From NCBI RefSeq assembly GCF_024808255.1, contig NZ_JANTYS010000006.1:62001-126000 (forward strand): a DNA stretch of 64,000 nt, read 5' to 3'. Both the position numbers and the translations under genes were made by a program. Origin of the DNA: Mucilaginibacter dorajii. GTDB taxonomy: Bacteria; Bacteroidota; Bacteroidia; Sphingobacteriales; Sphingobacteriaceae. Of this stretch, positions 1 to 8,602 are shown one piece after another; the stretch's first letter is position 1; every line of letters begins with the position of its first letter. Under the pieces are notes generated by a model. The model had not been told where the DNA came from and did not search any database. It saw only the letters and a list, made by a program, of their open reading frames with translations.

Positions 1-2
1 AC

Positions 3-593
3 GCGCTGTTTGTACCCGAAGCAGGTTTAATTGCCGATAACGCCAAATATATGTACGACGTGATCGCCCGTGGCGGTATTGGCTTTTCGCCCTTCGGCAT
101 TGATGATAATGGTCGCGGTTCAACTAAAGAGGAACTTGCCGAACGCCTTGCACCGTATGGTCGTGAATATGCCGCCTTTACGCCTATAATGAACGAACTT
201 GCCGCCTGGGCTTATGAGGGTAAGATAAAAGCGGTTGTAGAGCATGAAGACCACGTCAACCAAACCATCGATTTGGGTGCCTGGCAGGCTGTTGTATCTT
301 TTGGTAATGAGCTGCATCCGGCTGAAAACAAAACCAAAGCCGATGGCCGACTGATGATTGTTAAGCTGACCGACAATAAGTTTGTAGTGATTGCTGCCCA
401 ATGTCACATTACGTTTGTGCCAACCGGAGCCAATATCGGAAAAGCATGGCAGTATCTTAAGGTAGAAGAAGGTAAATATGATCACGGTACCTTTAAACCA
501 CTCCGCATTTTAAACGGCGACGAAACCGATTTCGGCGGCCCCCATTTTGGGATAACACCAACTGTTTTGCAGGTTGAGTTGATTACGAGGTAG
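3..593 (+). CDS. C-terminal part of a GH35-like beta-galactosidase with DUF5597 domain (5' truncated by window edge)
   Basis: The reading frame is open from base 3, so the window begins inside the gene; the first in-frame ATG at 51 is an internal Met and not a start. The visible 196 residues open with a segment reading LFVPEAGLIADNAKYMYDVI followed by GGIGFSPFGIDDNG, typical of the end of the catalytic barrel in GH35-like proteins that carry DUF5597. The rest is a beta-rich tail ending in TPTVLQVELITR. The family acts on beta-galactosides or related plant glycans, usually after export; the signal peptide would lie outside the window. Family assignment is from remembered sequence character. 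The exact substrate cannot be told. Confidence 0.7.
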   Translation, partial: ALFVPEAGLIADNAKYMYDVIARGGIGFSPFGIDDNGRGSTKEELAERLAPYGREYAAFTPIMNELAAWAYEGKIKAVVEHEDHVNQTIDLGAWQAVVSFGNELHPAENKTKADGRLMIVKLTDNKFVVIAAQCHITFVPTGANIGKAWQYLKVEEGKYDHGTFKPLRILNGDETDFGGPHFGITPTVLQVELITR

Positions 594-672
594 TGGGGTA
601 AGCTATTAACAGCGTCTCATTGCAAGTTTTGAAATCCGGTGGTCTATGAAGGTGGAAATGACAAAGCGACGA

Positions 673-705
673 AAAACTTACGAAGTTTTAAAAACTTCGT
701 AAGTT
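673..705. repeat. Short near-perfect palindrome (ACTTACGAAGT family)
   Basis: Arms reading AACTTACGAAGTTTT and AAAACTTCGTAAGTT flank a tiny loop. A second copy of the same palindrome lies at 23750-23780, also between genes. It follows the 3' end of the glycosidase gene and may act as a terminator-like hairpin, although no T-run follows it. Confidence 0.7.
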
Positions 706-717
706 TGGGTCTACACC

Positions 718-801
718 ATGTCATTGCGAGGCGCGAAGCAATCGCGAACTATGCAAGTCTGCTCTTCATGCGTGCGATTGCTTCGTGCCTCGCAATGACA
801 T
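718..801. repeat. Dispersed intergenic palindromic repeat, ATGTCATTGCGAGG family, copy 1
   Basis: The left end reads ATGTCATTGCGAGGCGCGAA and the right end is its imperfect reverse complement ending in CCTCGCAATGACAT. Four further copies lie at 15395-15477, 34013-34097, 40730-40823 and 45021-45105, all in intergenic positions. The outer arms are conserved and the centre is less so. Confidence 0.85.
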
Positions 802-818
802 ACTGTTTTATTTGAGTT

Positions 819-2807
819 TTATTTCACCTTCAGCGTATTATTACCCCTATTTAAATCTGGCAAAGCATTGTCCGGATCAATGGTGATACTATCAGCTTCC
901 TCAGTTACCGGCAAGGTAACAGTCACCACCTTGCGTTGCAGCCAGGTTTCAACCGGCAGGTATTGGCGTTTTTTGCTGCCGTCTTTGTATTTAATTTCTA
1001 CGGTAAATGGCATCGGCATCTGCTCTTTGTTTACCACGGTGATTTTTAATCCCTTAATTCCCTCGGCAGTTACGTTCTTAGCATCTATAATAGCAATATC
1101 TGTCGACCAGTTGTTATAGAACCAGCCCTTCCAAAACCATGACAGGTCTTCGCCCGCGCCGCTTTCCATCGATCTGAAAAAATCATCTGGCTGCGGGTGT
1201 TTAAATGCCCATTTGTTGATGTAATTGCGGAAAGCGTAATCAAACCTATCCTTACCTAAAATTTGCTCACGCAATAAAACCAGGCCAAATGCGGGTTTGT
1301 AGTAAACCATAGGGTGGCGGTATTTTTCGGGGATAGCATCCGCCGCGGTCATCATAATAGGGGCGTTAGGATCAGAGATTGTTGGGATGATCTCATCGGC
1401 CGGGTTACCGCCACCAGGCGCATATTCGCCATCGCGTTTAGGGGCGTATTCGCCTTTGTTAAAAGCATCTGAGGCGTAAATGTCAATAAAGGTGTTAAAG
1501 CCTTCATCCATCCAACCAAAGCGGCGCTCGTCAGATCCTACAATCATCGGGAACCAGTTATGGCCAATTTCGTGCGCGGTTACCCAGTACAATTCGCTTC
1601 CTTTATCGGTAATACCGTCAAAAACAATCCCCGGGTACTCCATACCACCTGCAATACCGGCCTCGTTAATGGCTACAGGGTAGGGGTATACAAACCATTT
1701 TTCGGAAAAGTACTCTATCGATTTTTTCAAATATTCAGTAGCGCGGTTCCAGGCGTTGGCACCTACACTTTCGGCAGGGTAAACCGACATGGCCAGGGAT
1801 TTTTTACCACCGGGTAAATTTACCCGCGCGGCATCCCATACATAAGCTTTCGACGCGCCAAAGGCCACATCGCGGGTGTTTTGCATTTTAAAGTGCCAGG
1901 TTAAAGTACCCATATTCACCGGGCGGCTTGCCGGATCGGTAACATCGGCCAAACTGCGGATCATGATAGTTTTATCGCTGTTGCGGGCCTCGTTAAGTCG
2001 GGTTAATTGTTTGGCGGTTAACACTTCCTGCGGGTTCACCAACTCGCCAGATCCGGCTACGATCATATCCCATGGCACGGTAACCAGGTAGTCAAAGTCG
2101 CCATAATCGAGGTAAAACTCGCCCGCGCCTAAAAATGGCAGGGTATCCCAGCCGCGGCTATCATCATAAACACACATACGCGGAAACCATTGAGCTATCT
2201 CATAGATCTTGCCGTTTTTGGTATCCACATAATCGGTGCGGTTCCCAAAATCGCCCGGGATGGTGTAGTGGTATTTTATTTTTAGTTTGATAACGCTTTT
2301 GGTAAGTAAAGGGCTTTTTAGCCTAACCTGCATCCGGGCGTCGTTAATTACATAGTCAACATTTTTTGCAACGTTGCCGGTAACTACACTTACCGCTTCA
2401 ATTTTATAACCATCGGTATGTTGGTTTAAACCGGGTGCCCTACCGGTGAAAAAGTTGGAACGGGCATCTTTTTTATAGGTATTTTGATCAAGCTGCAACC
2501 ACAAATATTGTAAGGCATCAGGACTGTTGTTGATGTAATCGATAGTTACCGTACCACTGATGGTTTTGCTCGCTGTATCTAACTTTACGTTGATGGTGTA
2601 GTTAGCACGGTTTTGCCAGTATTTGGGGCCCGGTTCGCCGTTGGCCGAGTGAAATTCATTCCCTTTATCGCTGTAAAACTGGGGTGCAAAAGCCGCTGCC
2701 GGGTTATAGTTTGATGTGGTATCATCGGGGGTAATCTTCCGTTTTTGCGCGTTTGCGTTAGCAGCTAACAAAGCAAGTAAGCTAATACCTATAAAATTTA
2801 TTTTCAT
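819..2807 (-). CDS. Secreted M1 family zinc aminopeptidase
   Basis: The product is a 662-residue exported zinc metallopeptidase that should remove N-terminal residues from peptides. Visible marks are the exopeptidase segment GGMEYPG and, some 25 residues later, HEIGHNW at about residue 410 with the third zinc ligand in WMDEGFNTF, the M1 HExxH-x18-E pattern. I start it at the ATG at 2807 because the protein then begins with a clean signal peptide ([20 protein letters not shown], cleavage before Gln). An in-frame GTG six codons upstream would put extra residues ahead of it. A possible promoter lies at 2975-3005. The gene is monocistronic on the minus strand and is followed by repeats. Confidence 0.9.
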   Translation of the reverse strand: MKINFIGISLLALLAANANAQKRKITPDDTTSNYNPAAAFAPQFYSDKGNEFHSANGEPGPKYWQNRANYTINVKLDTASKTISGTVTIDYINNSPDALQYLWLQLDQNTYKKDARSNFFTGRAPGLNQHTDGYKIEAVSVVTGNVAKNVDYVINDARMQVRLKSPLLTKSVIKLKIKYHYTIPGDFGNRTDYVDTKNGKIYEIAQWFPRMCVYDDSRGWDTLPFLGAGEFYLDYGDFDYLVTVPWDMIVAGSGELVNPQEVLTAKQLTRLNEARNSDKTIMIRSLADVTDPASRPVNMGTLTWHFKMQNTRDVAFGASKAYVWDAARVNLPGGKKSLAMSVYPAESVGANAWNRATEYLKKSIEYFSEKWFVYPYPVAINEAGIAGGMEYPGIVFDGITDKGSELYWVTAHEIGHNWFPMIVGSDERRFGWMDEGFNTFIDIYASDAFNKGEYAPKRDGEYAPGGGNPADEIIPTISDPNAPIMMTAADAIPEKYRHPMVYYKPAFGLVLLREQILGKDRFDYAFRNYINKWAFKHPQPDDFFRSMESGAGEDLSWFWKGWFYNNWSTDIAIIDAKNVTAEGIKGLKITVVNKEQMPMPFTVEIKYKDGSKKRQYLPVETWLQRKVVTVTLPVTEEADSITIDPDNALPDLNRGNNTLKVK

Positions 2808-3346
2808 GAAGATGATTTTAAGCACACAAGATTATGGAAATCTTTTAAAGATTACCGGGTAATTTGAGCAAAAACGCCCGTTTTATTTATACTTTTTGGC
2901 TCACCGAATGTGTTAAAACAGGATCTTTTACTTAACACAGGAAGCAAATTTCCCCGATTGGGGACATATAAAATCAAATATACAAAAAAATGACGTCTAT
3001 AACAATCTGGCGAGCGAGGTTTTATAAGATTTTTTGTAATGTTTTAAGAAATTTATATATCGTTTGTTTTATTTAAATAATTGATAATTAACTATTTAAT
3101 TGTTTATGAACTACTCTTATGACACACCTCCCGTGCACTTTCGCATACCTTTTGGCACCCTTACATCAACCTTTTGATGTACCTGTCGATAACCTCCCGC
3201 GCACCATCTTTTTTTGATTGGGATGATGTCGAAATATTACCTTGTTTTTGGATGGTTGGCCTGGATTTTTGCGGTCGAATATTTTTTTGAATTTGTTTTA
3301 TGGAAACCGAAACCCGGCTGCATCTTATCATCAAATAGCAACAAAG
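2808..3346. other. AT-rich intergenic region between divergent genes
   Basis: The 539 bases between the M1 peptidase and the first Cys-rich paralogue carry the candidate minus-strand promoter listed separately. Most of the rest is AT-rich without a recognisable RNA gene. A small open frame of 28 codons at 2990-3076 and another on the minus strand at 3161-3391 were judged not to be genes. Confidence 0.5.
2975..3005 (-). promoter_or_regulatory. Candidate Bacteroidota promoter for the M1 peptidase
   Basis: Read on the minus strand, TATATTTG (2975-2982) matches the -7 consensus TAnnTTTG, with TTG at 3003-3005 in the -33 position after a 20-base spacer. The transcript would have a leader of about 160 bases before the ATG at 2807. 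This is a pattern match only. Confidence 0.4.
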
Positions 3347-4093
3347 ATGACCCCGATCAAAAATATAAGCATCCCTAAACCTTGTCACCAATCATGGCAG
3401 CAAATGACCCCGGCTGATACCGGCAGGCATTGCCAAAGCTGCTGCAAAACAGTTACCGATTTTACCCAAATGAGTAACCAGCAAATCATTGAACACCTGT
3501 CGCTTACCCAAAATGTGTGCGGCAGGTTTAATGACTACCAGTTGAATGGCATCAATTACAAGCTGTATGCCGATAACCTGCCGGCAACAGGTGGCTGGAA
3601 AAGACTGGCCATGGCATTGAGTATTATTGGTGCAGGCTTTTCGTTCAAGGCATCGGCCCAAACCAAGCCGGCAGCTGTAGAGCAGGGGCCTGGTTTAAAA
3701 AACGATTTAGCAACAGAAAGCACTACTACGATGGGGAAAATCGCCCGTCCGGATTCAAGTGGCTTCAGAGTGATAACAGGGCATGTAACCGATGACAGGA
3801 ATGAAGCCATACCGGGAGTTTCCATAAAGGTATCCACTGGTTACAACGGAACTTTAACAGACATGAACGGGAATTTTAGGCTAAGGGTGTCAAACACCGT
3901 TACCCATTTTACAGCAAGTTTCATCGGTTTTAATACACAAACTATAAATATTGGCGCGGATAGCGCGTATCCTTTAAAGCTTCAAATGCAGGCCGGGTTG
4001 TTGGGCGAAGTTGTGGTAACGAGGCGAGCCTCATTTATCAGGCGTGTTTATTACAGGTGTATCAGAAGGCCTATCCGTAAGATATTTAATTGA
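3347..4093 (+). CDS. Cys/His-rich N-terminal domain, one membrane segment, CarboxypepD_reg-like domain (paralogue 1 of 3)
   Basis: A 248-residue protein with three parts. Residues 1-61 form a Cys/His-rich domain with Cys13-His14, Cys29, Cys32-Cys33 and Cys58 (motif GRHCQSCCKTVTDFT). A hydrophobic segment at about 84-107 ends in KASAQ. A beta-sandwich carboxypeptidase-regulatory-like domain follows at about 143-225 (TGHVTDDRNEAIPGVSIKV), as on SusC/TonB-linked proteins. I choose the ATG at 3347 rather than the longer frame from 3242 because it aligns residue for residue with the two downstream paralogues, all six Cys/His positions coinciding. The first domain probably stays in the cytoplasm and the last is periplasmic. 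The Cys/His set suggests metal binding. Function unknown. Confidence 0.7.
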   Translation: MTPIKNISIPKPCHQSWQQMTPADTGRHCQSCCKTVTDFTQMSNQQIIEHLSLTQNVCGRFNDYQLNGINYKLYADNLPATGGWKRLAMALSIIGAGFSFKASAQTKPAAVEQGPGLKNDLATESTTTMGKIARPDSSGFRVITGHVTDDRNEAIPGVSIKVSTGYNGTLTDMNGNFRLRVSNTVTHFTASFIGFNTQTINIGADSAYPLKLQMQAGLLGEVVVTRRASFIRRVYYRCIRRPIRKIFN

Positions 4094-4114
4094 AATATGG
4101 AAAATGTTTTTGAA

Positions 4115-4297
4115 AGGAGGCACCTACGGAGCCATGACAGGATGTTTGGTTTGCAAGCTATAAACACGGGGCTGCGCTGCAGCCTGAAAATTAAAATATT
4201 TAAGGCCGTATATACAATTGTTTTACACTTCGTCAGGAGTATCGGGTTTATAGCAAATCATAAACTCTCGCTTCGCCGGCTCTGTAGGTGCCTCCTA
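4115..4297. repeat. Dispersed repeat with AGGAGGCACCTACGGAGCC ends, copy 1
   Basis: The left end reads AGGAGGCACCTACGGAGCC and the right end GGCTCTGTAGGTGCCTCCT, near-perfect inverted repeats some 180 bases apart. The interior contains CTATAAACACGGGGCTGCGC. The same ends and interior phrase recur at 25070-25219. It separates paralogues 1 and 2 of the Cys-rich family. Open frames crossing it are artefacts. Confidence 0.8.
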
Positions 4298-4353
4298 TAA
4301 TTAAAGTTAAGTTTATAACACCAGTATTTAAATGCCCATTATTGAATTTGCAA

Positions 4354-4929
4354 ATGTTACGTATCAAAAGCATCACTATTCCCACACCTTGCCACGAAGT
4401 ATGGCACGCCATGCAGCTTGTGGATAGTGGCCGCTATTGCCAAAGCTGCTGTAAAACAGTAACCGATTTTACAACAATGACAAACACGGAGATCATCAAC
4501 TATTTTAGTTATCATACCAATGTTTGCGGCAAGTTTGCGCCTTTTCAACTTAACAGTTTGAATCAGCAATTGGTTCAAAATAGAAAGAACATGGTTTTTT
4601 GGAAAAGGATAGGTGTAGTTGCTGCTATGATTGTATTTATTCCTTTTGCCAGGGCAAATGCCCAGAAAAAACATAAAACGGAACAGGCCCCTGTCAAATT
4701 TAATCATCGCGATACGCTGAAGGTAAGTGTAAAAGGATTAGGCGCTACGGATATAAAAATACAGCCTGCTTTGCCCGAGATTAAAAATGGAGATTTAACA
4801 CAGATGGACGGACGCCTGTTATTGGGAACAGTTGGAGGTATAGTAGCTTCGGGGACTTATACTTCAACTATCCGCAGTAATGTTACACAGGTTTATACGT
4901 CGGTTTATGATATGTTAATTGGGAATTAA
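4354..4929 (+). CDS. Cys/His-rich domain protein with one membrane segment, lacking the CarboxypepD_reg domain (paralogue 2 of 3)
   Basis: A 191-residue protein. Residues 1-61 repeat the Cys/His-rich domain of its neighbours with Cys13-His14, Cys29, Cys32-Cys33 and Cys58 at identical positions (GRYCQSCCKTVTDFT). A hydrophobic segment near residues 85-108 ends in ARANAQ, which resembles a signal-peptidase site. The remaining 80 residues differ from the neighbours: no carboxypeptidase-regulatory-like domain is seen, only a Ser/Thr-rich tail. The start at 4354 is fixed by alignment with the paralogues. It probably arose by tandem duplication followed by loss or replacement of the outer domain. 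Function unknown. Confidence 0.65.
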   Translation: MLRIKSITIPTPCHEVWHAMQLVDSGRYCQSCCKTVTDFTTMTNTEIINYFSYHTNVCGKFAPFQLNSLNQQLVQNRKNMVFWKRIGVVAAMIVFIPFARANAQKKHKTEQAPVKFNHRDTLKVSVKGLGATDIKIQPALPEIKNGDLTQMDGRLLLGTVGGIVASGTYTSTIRSNVTQVYTSVYDMLIGN

Positions 4930-4980
4930 AAATAAACTACTGCATATATTTATTAAAAAGGAACCTTAAGCCATTTGTAT

Positions 4981-5694
4981 ATGGGTCAGATTAAAAGCAT
5001 CACCATTCCCACACCTTGCCACCAAGCAAGGGATGCCATGCGGCCTATCGGCGAAGGCCGCTATTGCCAAAGCTGCTGTAAAACGGTTACTGATTTTACT
5101 GCGATGACCAATAACCAGATCGTCGCATACTTCTCGGCACATCAGCAGGTATGCGGCCGGTTTGACCAGGAACAGCTTGCACGCATCAATTATGCACTCG
5201 CTGATAATAATCCGGTTGCTTTTTCATGGACAAAATTACTGGCCGCGGCCTCGCTCATCACCCTGATCCCATCTTTTAAAGCAGAGGCCAGGCCTAAACC
5301 TGTCGCGAAACAAATTGTAAATTCCGAAAAAACACACGCAGGTTTGCCTGTTGATACAGCCACCTACATCACCTTGAGGGGCAAGGTTGTTACCCGGGAA
5401 GATGGCTTGCCGGTGCCCGGCGCATCTGTTACCACAAAAAATAAAACGGCTGTTACATCAACCAATATAACCGGCGATTTTGAATTGAGTGTGCCATCAT
5501 CTGCAGATAGCGTTGTAGTTTCCTATGTGGGTTACAAAGAACAAATTATTAAAATTGATTATGCGGTTAAGGATTTTCATACCATAAGCCTGGAAGCAAG
5601 TGATATGATCTACAAAGAGGTAGTTGTTGGCGGGGCATTTGTAAGGCGTTCTTTTACAGGAAGATTGTGGCATAAAATAAAAAGGATATTTTAG
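4981..5694 (+). CDS. Cys/His-rich N-terminal domain, one membrane segment, CarboxypepD_reg-like domain (paralogue 3 of 3)
   Basis: A 237-residue protein organised like paralogue 1: Cys/His-rich domain with Cys13-His14, Cys29, Cys32-Cys33, Cys58; hydrophobic stretch near 80-100 (WTKLLAAASLITLIPSFKAE); then a carboxypeptidase-regulatory-like beta-sandwich from about residue 130 (LRGKVVTREDGLPVPGASV) ending in YKEVVVGG, as in SusC-associated proteins. The ATG at 4981 gives the same numbering as the other two copies; a TTG two codons upstream is possible but not needed. It ends in a basic tail (RRSFTGRLWHKIKRIF) like that of paralogue 1, so copies 1 and 3 are closer to each other than to copy 2. 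Confidence 0.7.
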   Translation: MGQIKSITIPTPCHQARDAMRPIGEGRYCQSCCKTVTDFTAMTNNQIVAYFSAHQQVCGRFDQEQLARINYALADNNPVAFSWTKLLAAASLITLIPSFKAEARPKPVAKQIVNSEKTHAGLPVDTATYITLRGKVVTREDGLPVPGASVTTKNKTAVTSTNITGDFELSVPSSADSVVVSYVGYKEQIIKIDYAVKDFHTISLEASDMIYKEVVVGGAFVRRSFTGRLWHKIKRIF

Positions 5695-5704
5695 GGCTGT
5701 GATG

Positions 5705-5756
5705 TATGCAAATTAAAAAATATCAAACCTAAATTGAAAACACCGACCAAGTTGAA
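5705..5756. repeat. Module B of a two-part dispersed repeat, copy 1
   Basis: About 52 bases starting TATGCAAATTAAAAAATATC and ending CACCGACCAAGTTGAA, found almost unchanged at 12558-12610. Here it precedes module A; at the second locus it follows module A. Confidence 0.8.
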
Positions 5757-5783
5757 ATTGAACCTAAAATAAGCTTCATTTAG

Positions 5784-5891
5784 CCTGTGGTCGATGTTTT
5801 CGCCGCATCACTCCTGTAATTCGTAATACGCATACCAAATGTAGTTGCGAGAAGATTGGCTTAGTGCGTTGAAAACACCCACCACAGGCTA
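5784..5891. repeat. Module A of a two-part dispersed repeat (long imperfect hairpin), copy 1
   Basis: The arms CCTGTGGTCGATGTTTTC at 5784 onward and GAAAACACCCACCACAGG at 5871 onward are inverted repeats around a centre containing CGCATACCAAATGTAGTTGC. The module recurs at 12451-12554 with several changes that keep the arms paired, for example GGTGTTTTTACCG against CGGTGAAAACACC. Confidence 0.75.
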
Positions 5892-5943
5892 ATATGACAG
5901 TGCTACGGTAGCAATTTAACTATTAGCTGTCCATTTATAATAG

Positions 5944-7116
5944 CTATTGCTGCAAAATGGAGAGGTTATGAAGGTTTCTCATCCTTGCTACAATTGCCCA
6001 ACTATAAAAGTTATTAACTATACCTATAAGCAATTCGTTACTACCCTGTTTCAGCGGAATATTTATGGTTGAGTTATCTATATTCAGGCAGCCGTCAGGG
6101 AATTTGCTCAGCGGCAAACCAAACTGATTTTTATCGGCATCAACCAGCTTTTTGTTTACGAATACATAAACCTCATCACAAAAACCCAATTGCATTTGCA
6201 CAACCTGGTCTTTGGTGGAATTGATGGTTGTTTTTAACCAAACATAGCGTCCGGTATCGCTGGAACCAAACTTACGCGATAGATTGATCACACCGCGTCG
6301 TTCGGCGACAATAGGCGTCCATCCCGTAGTATCGTTAGGCAGATCCTGATCTATCAGTTCCCTGCCCTTCCTCATAACTTGTGCGGATGTAACATCCCAG
6401 CGACGGATGTAATTTACATCGTGTTTAGCCGGATCAATTCCTTCAGTAGTGGAAAGTCCTTCAGTTTCGTTAGGTTTGATCACCAGGTTTGCGAAGTAAG
6501 CCAGCCCATCAAAGCCTACGGCACCTGTAGTGCTGTTACTTTCAAGGCGCGGAATCTCTAAAACAGGCTCATTCATATCATTTACATAAACGCGCATCTG
6601 CATTTCGCATACTACCAGTTTCACATGGTTCCACTCTTTATTATGAACAGGTGCCGGGCCATCATATTGCGACATCATATTAAAAAGCAATACACCATTT
6701 ACAACCGGAGCGTATTGTATGTCATCATTATCGCGCTTGGTATCATCTTTTTTAGTGCGCAGGTATATGTATTCAGATTCCTTCGTATTTCGCTGTCTAA
6801 AATAAATACCGACCGGGCCAAAACCCCTCGTTTCGGCATCTATTGGTTGGGTGTCAAACTCAATAGTTCCATTGGTAAAGCTAATTTCCTTTACACTTAT
6901 CTCGTTGCCAGTGTGCATTTTAATGGCTTTAACGCCCTTGTAAATTACAAATTCGGCTTTTGTTGCAGTAGTATCCCAATAGGCGGGCTCAAATGGAATA
7001 TTTGTTATTTTGGCATTGCCTTTTTTTTGTTGTGCCGAACAGATATTAGTAATAAATAATATGACAAGCAGGCTATATGCTAACCAGTTGATTTTTGCGC
7101 GTTTGTGTTTCATCAT
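5944..7116 (-). CDS. Secreted LamG/concanavalin-like protein with C-terminal jelly-roll region
   Basis: About 390 residues. A basic stretch and hydrophobic helix (INWLAYSLLVILFITNICSA) form a signal peptide, cleaved before QQKK. Residues up to about 215 resemble a laminin-G/concanavalin fold of the DUF1080 kind (GTIEFDTQPIDAETRGFG, WNHVKLVVCEMQMRVYVN). The second half resembles the jelly-roll domains of glycoside hydrolases (LGFCDEVYVFVNKKLVDA, LKQGSNELLIGIVNNF). No catalytic motif is recognised, so it could bind or process a glycan. I favour the ATG pair at 7116/7113 because they sit next to the signal peptide; an ATG at 7155 would add 13 residues. Confidence 0.55.
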   Translation of the reverse strand: MMKHKRAKINWLAYSLLVILFITNICSAQQKKGNAKITNIPFEPAYWDTTATKAEFVIYKGVKAIKMHTGNEISVKEISFTNGTIEFDTQPIDAETRGFGPVGIYFRQRNTKESEYIYLRTKKDDTKRDNDDIQYAPVVNGVLLFNMMSQYDGPAPVHNKEWNHVKLVVCEMQMRVYVNDMNEPVLEIPRLESNSTTGAVGFDGLAYFANLVIKPNETEGLSTTEGIDPAKHDVNYIRRWDVTSAQVMRKGRELIDQDLPNDTTGWTPIVAERRGVINLSRKFGSSDTGRYVWLKTTINSTKDQVVQMQLGFCDEVYVFVNKKLVDADKNQFGLPLSKFPDGCLNIDNSTINIPLKQGSNELLIGIVNNFYSWAIVARMRNLHNLSILQQ

Positions 7117-7267
7117 TATTGTTTTATAAAAATTCCGGTCCTGGTACTTTTTCATGCGGATGTTGCTGTAAGTTTGAAGTTATCTTTGGTGATGCCATCA
7201 TCCGCTACAGCCAATTACCGGTTCAAAACGCATTGGGCTTTATTTTCTGTATCGCTAAAAAAATGGC

Positions 7268-8578
7268 TTAGTTGCTGGTTTTTAATGCAGCTTCTTTAAA
7301 TACACCATCTCTGGCGATGGCAAACGGCAAAGAAATGTTTGCCAAAACCCATTCATGAAAATCCTTTATATTAAATTTATCTCCTAATTTGACCTGTAAT
7401 GCGGTTTTCCATTGGGCTATTTGTGCAGCACCGTAATTGTAGGTAATGGCCTGAGCGGGCCAGTGCCTTACCCTTTCAATTTCGCGCATGGCAATATCAT
7501 CCTGGTTATTTACATGCTTTTTCCAAAACGCCAGCGCTTGCTGATCCGTCCATCCATAATAATTCACTCCAATATCCATTGGGATTCTTACCGCCCTTAC
7601 CAGGTCCCATTCCCAGTGGCCAAGCTCATCATAAGGCGTTTTGTAAACACCAAGTTCCTTACCATATCTTTCCACGTAGGCCGCCCATCCTTCAGCGGAA
7701 CCTACGTAAAAAAACAGGTCCTGCACGTTACTATGCGGCTCCTTCTCATTTATGAGGGTTTGATAATGATGCCCCGGTATCGCTTCGTGAAGAAAAAGCC
7801 ATCCGAACTGCCTGCTGTTATAGGGGCTACCGGATAAGTTATAATAAAATGTTCCGTCTCTGTAAAAACCAGGTGTATGCACCACCAATTCTTTGGGCCC
7901 CTGTTTAATTTTTACTACCGGGATTTGATGGGGGTAAAACAAGACGTTCAACCTGCTCTCTATATTTTCCCGGGTCTGTTCAAAACGTTCCTGAATAATC
8001 TCCGGATCATTTATCAAAAATTCGGCGCTGTTAATTTTACGGTAAAAAGCAATTGAATCCAGTCCTGTTTGCCGGCGAATAAGGTTTATGTGCGTGTTTG
8101 CATCATCTACTTCATTCAATCCAAACTTAAAAATTTCATCCGGAGTAACATCTGCACCCAGCCACCTCTTTAACAGATAAGCGTACCATGCTTTGCCGTC
8201 TGGAATTGCAGCTATATTATTGTCTGGCACTGTCGCCGGAGAATGGGTTAACCATTTTGTTTCCAATTTCAGCCTTTCCAGGTTCATCGTCGTTTCGAAC
8301 TTTATCTGAAGATAGTCCTGTTGCTGAGCGGCTGAAAGTGCAGACAGTTGATATTGACACAATTGATCTTTGATATTATTAAAAAATGCAATTTCTTTTT
8401 TGATGGTATCCTTTGGTTCAATCTCGTGCAGATCATCGATGTAGCCATTTGCTAATCCTGGTATAGGAAGAGCATGGTAACCAATGACAAAACTATGGGT
8501 AAATGTGTCGAAATTTGGTTGCGGTTTCGGATTAAGCAAGGAATAAGCGGTAAAAATTAAGGCAGCGTGAATTTTCAT
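7268..8578 (-). CDS. DUF885 family secreted metal-dependent hydrolase
   Basis: A 436-residue protein of the DUF885 family, predicted peptidase-like metalloenzymes. Diagnostic segments are HEAIPGHHYQ at about residues 264-273 and SAEGWAAYVERYG some 35 residues later. A weak signal peptide (MKIHAALIFTAYSLL) opens the frame. It is shorter than the usual members of roughly 550-600 residues, the difference being mainly at the N-terminal side. The gene lies 24 bases after the stop of the diheme cytochrome gene on the same strand, so the two are probably cotranscribed. Actual substrates are not known for most of this family. Confidence 0.8.
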   Translation of the reverse strand: MKIHAALIFTAYSLLNPKPQPNFDTFTHSFVIGYHALPIPGLANGYIDDLHEIEPKDTIKKEIAFFNNIKDQLCQYQLSALSAAQQQDYLQIKFETTMNLERLKLETKWLTHSPATVPDNNIAAIPDGKAWYAYLLKRWLGADVTPDEIFKFGLNEVDDANTHINLIRRQTGLDSIAFYRKINSAEFLINDPEIIQERFEQTRENIESRLNVLFYPHQIPVVKIKQGPKELVVHTPGFYRDGTFYYNLSGSPYNSRQFGWLFLHEAIPGHHYQTLINEKEPHSNVQDLFFYVGSAEGWAAYVERYGKELGVYKTPYDELGHWEWDLVRAVRIPMDIGVNYYGWTDQQALAFWKKHVNNQDDIAMREIERVRHWPAQAITYNYGAAQIAQWKTALQVKLGDKFNIKDFHEWVLANISLPFAIARDGVFKEAALKTSN

Positions 8579-8602
8579 GAGATAATAGAGATTTATAAGA
8601 GC

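Noticed and set aside
2990..3076. A 28-codon open frame beginning MTSITIWRARFYKIF
   Set aside because: It lies in an AT-rich spacer, overlaps a candidate minus-strand promoter, and has no conserved or repeated counterpart here. A small hydrophobic peptide cannot be excluded but is unsupported.
3161..3391. A 76-codon minus-strand frame
   Set aside because: It overlaps the start of the Cys-rich gene at 3347 antisense and its composition is unlike a protein of this genome.
4097..4300. Open frame across the repeat between Cys-rich paralogues 1 and 2
   Set aside because: It is translated repeat sequence (copy 1 of the AGGAGGCACCTACGG family).
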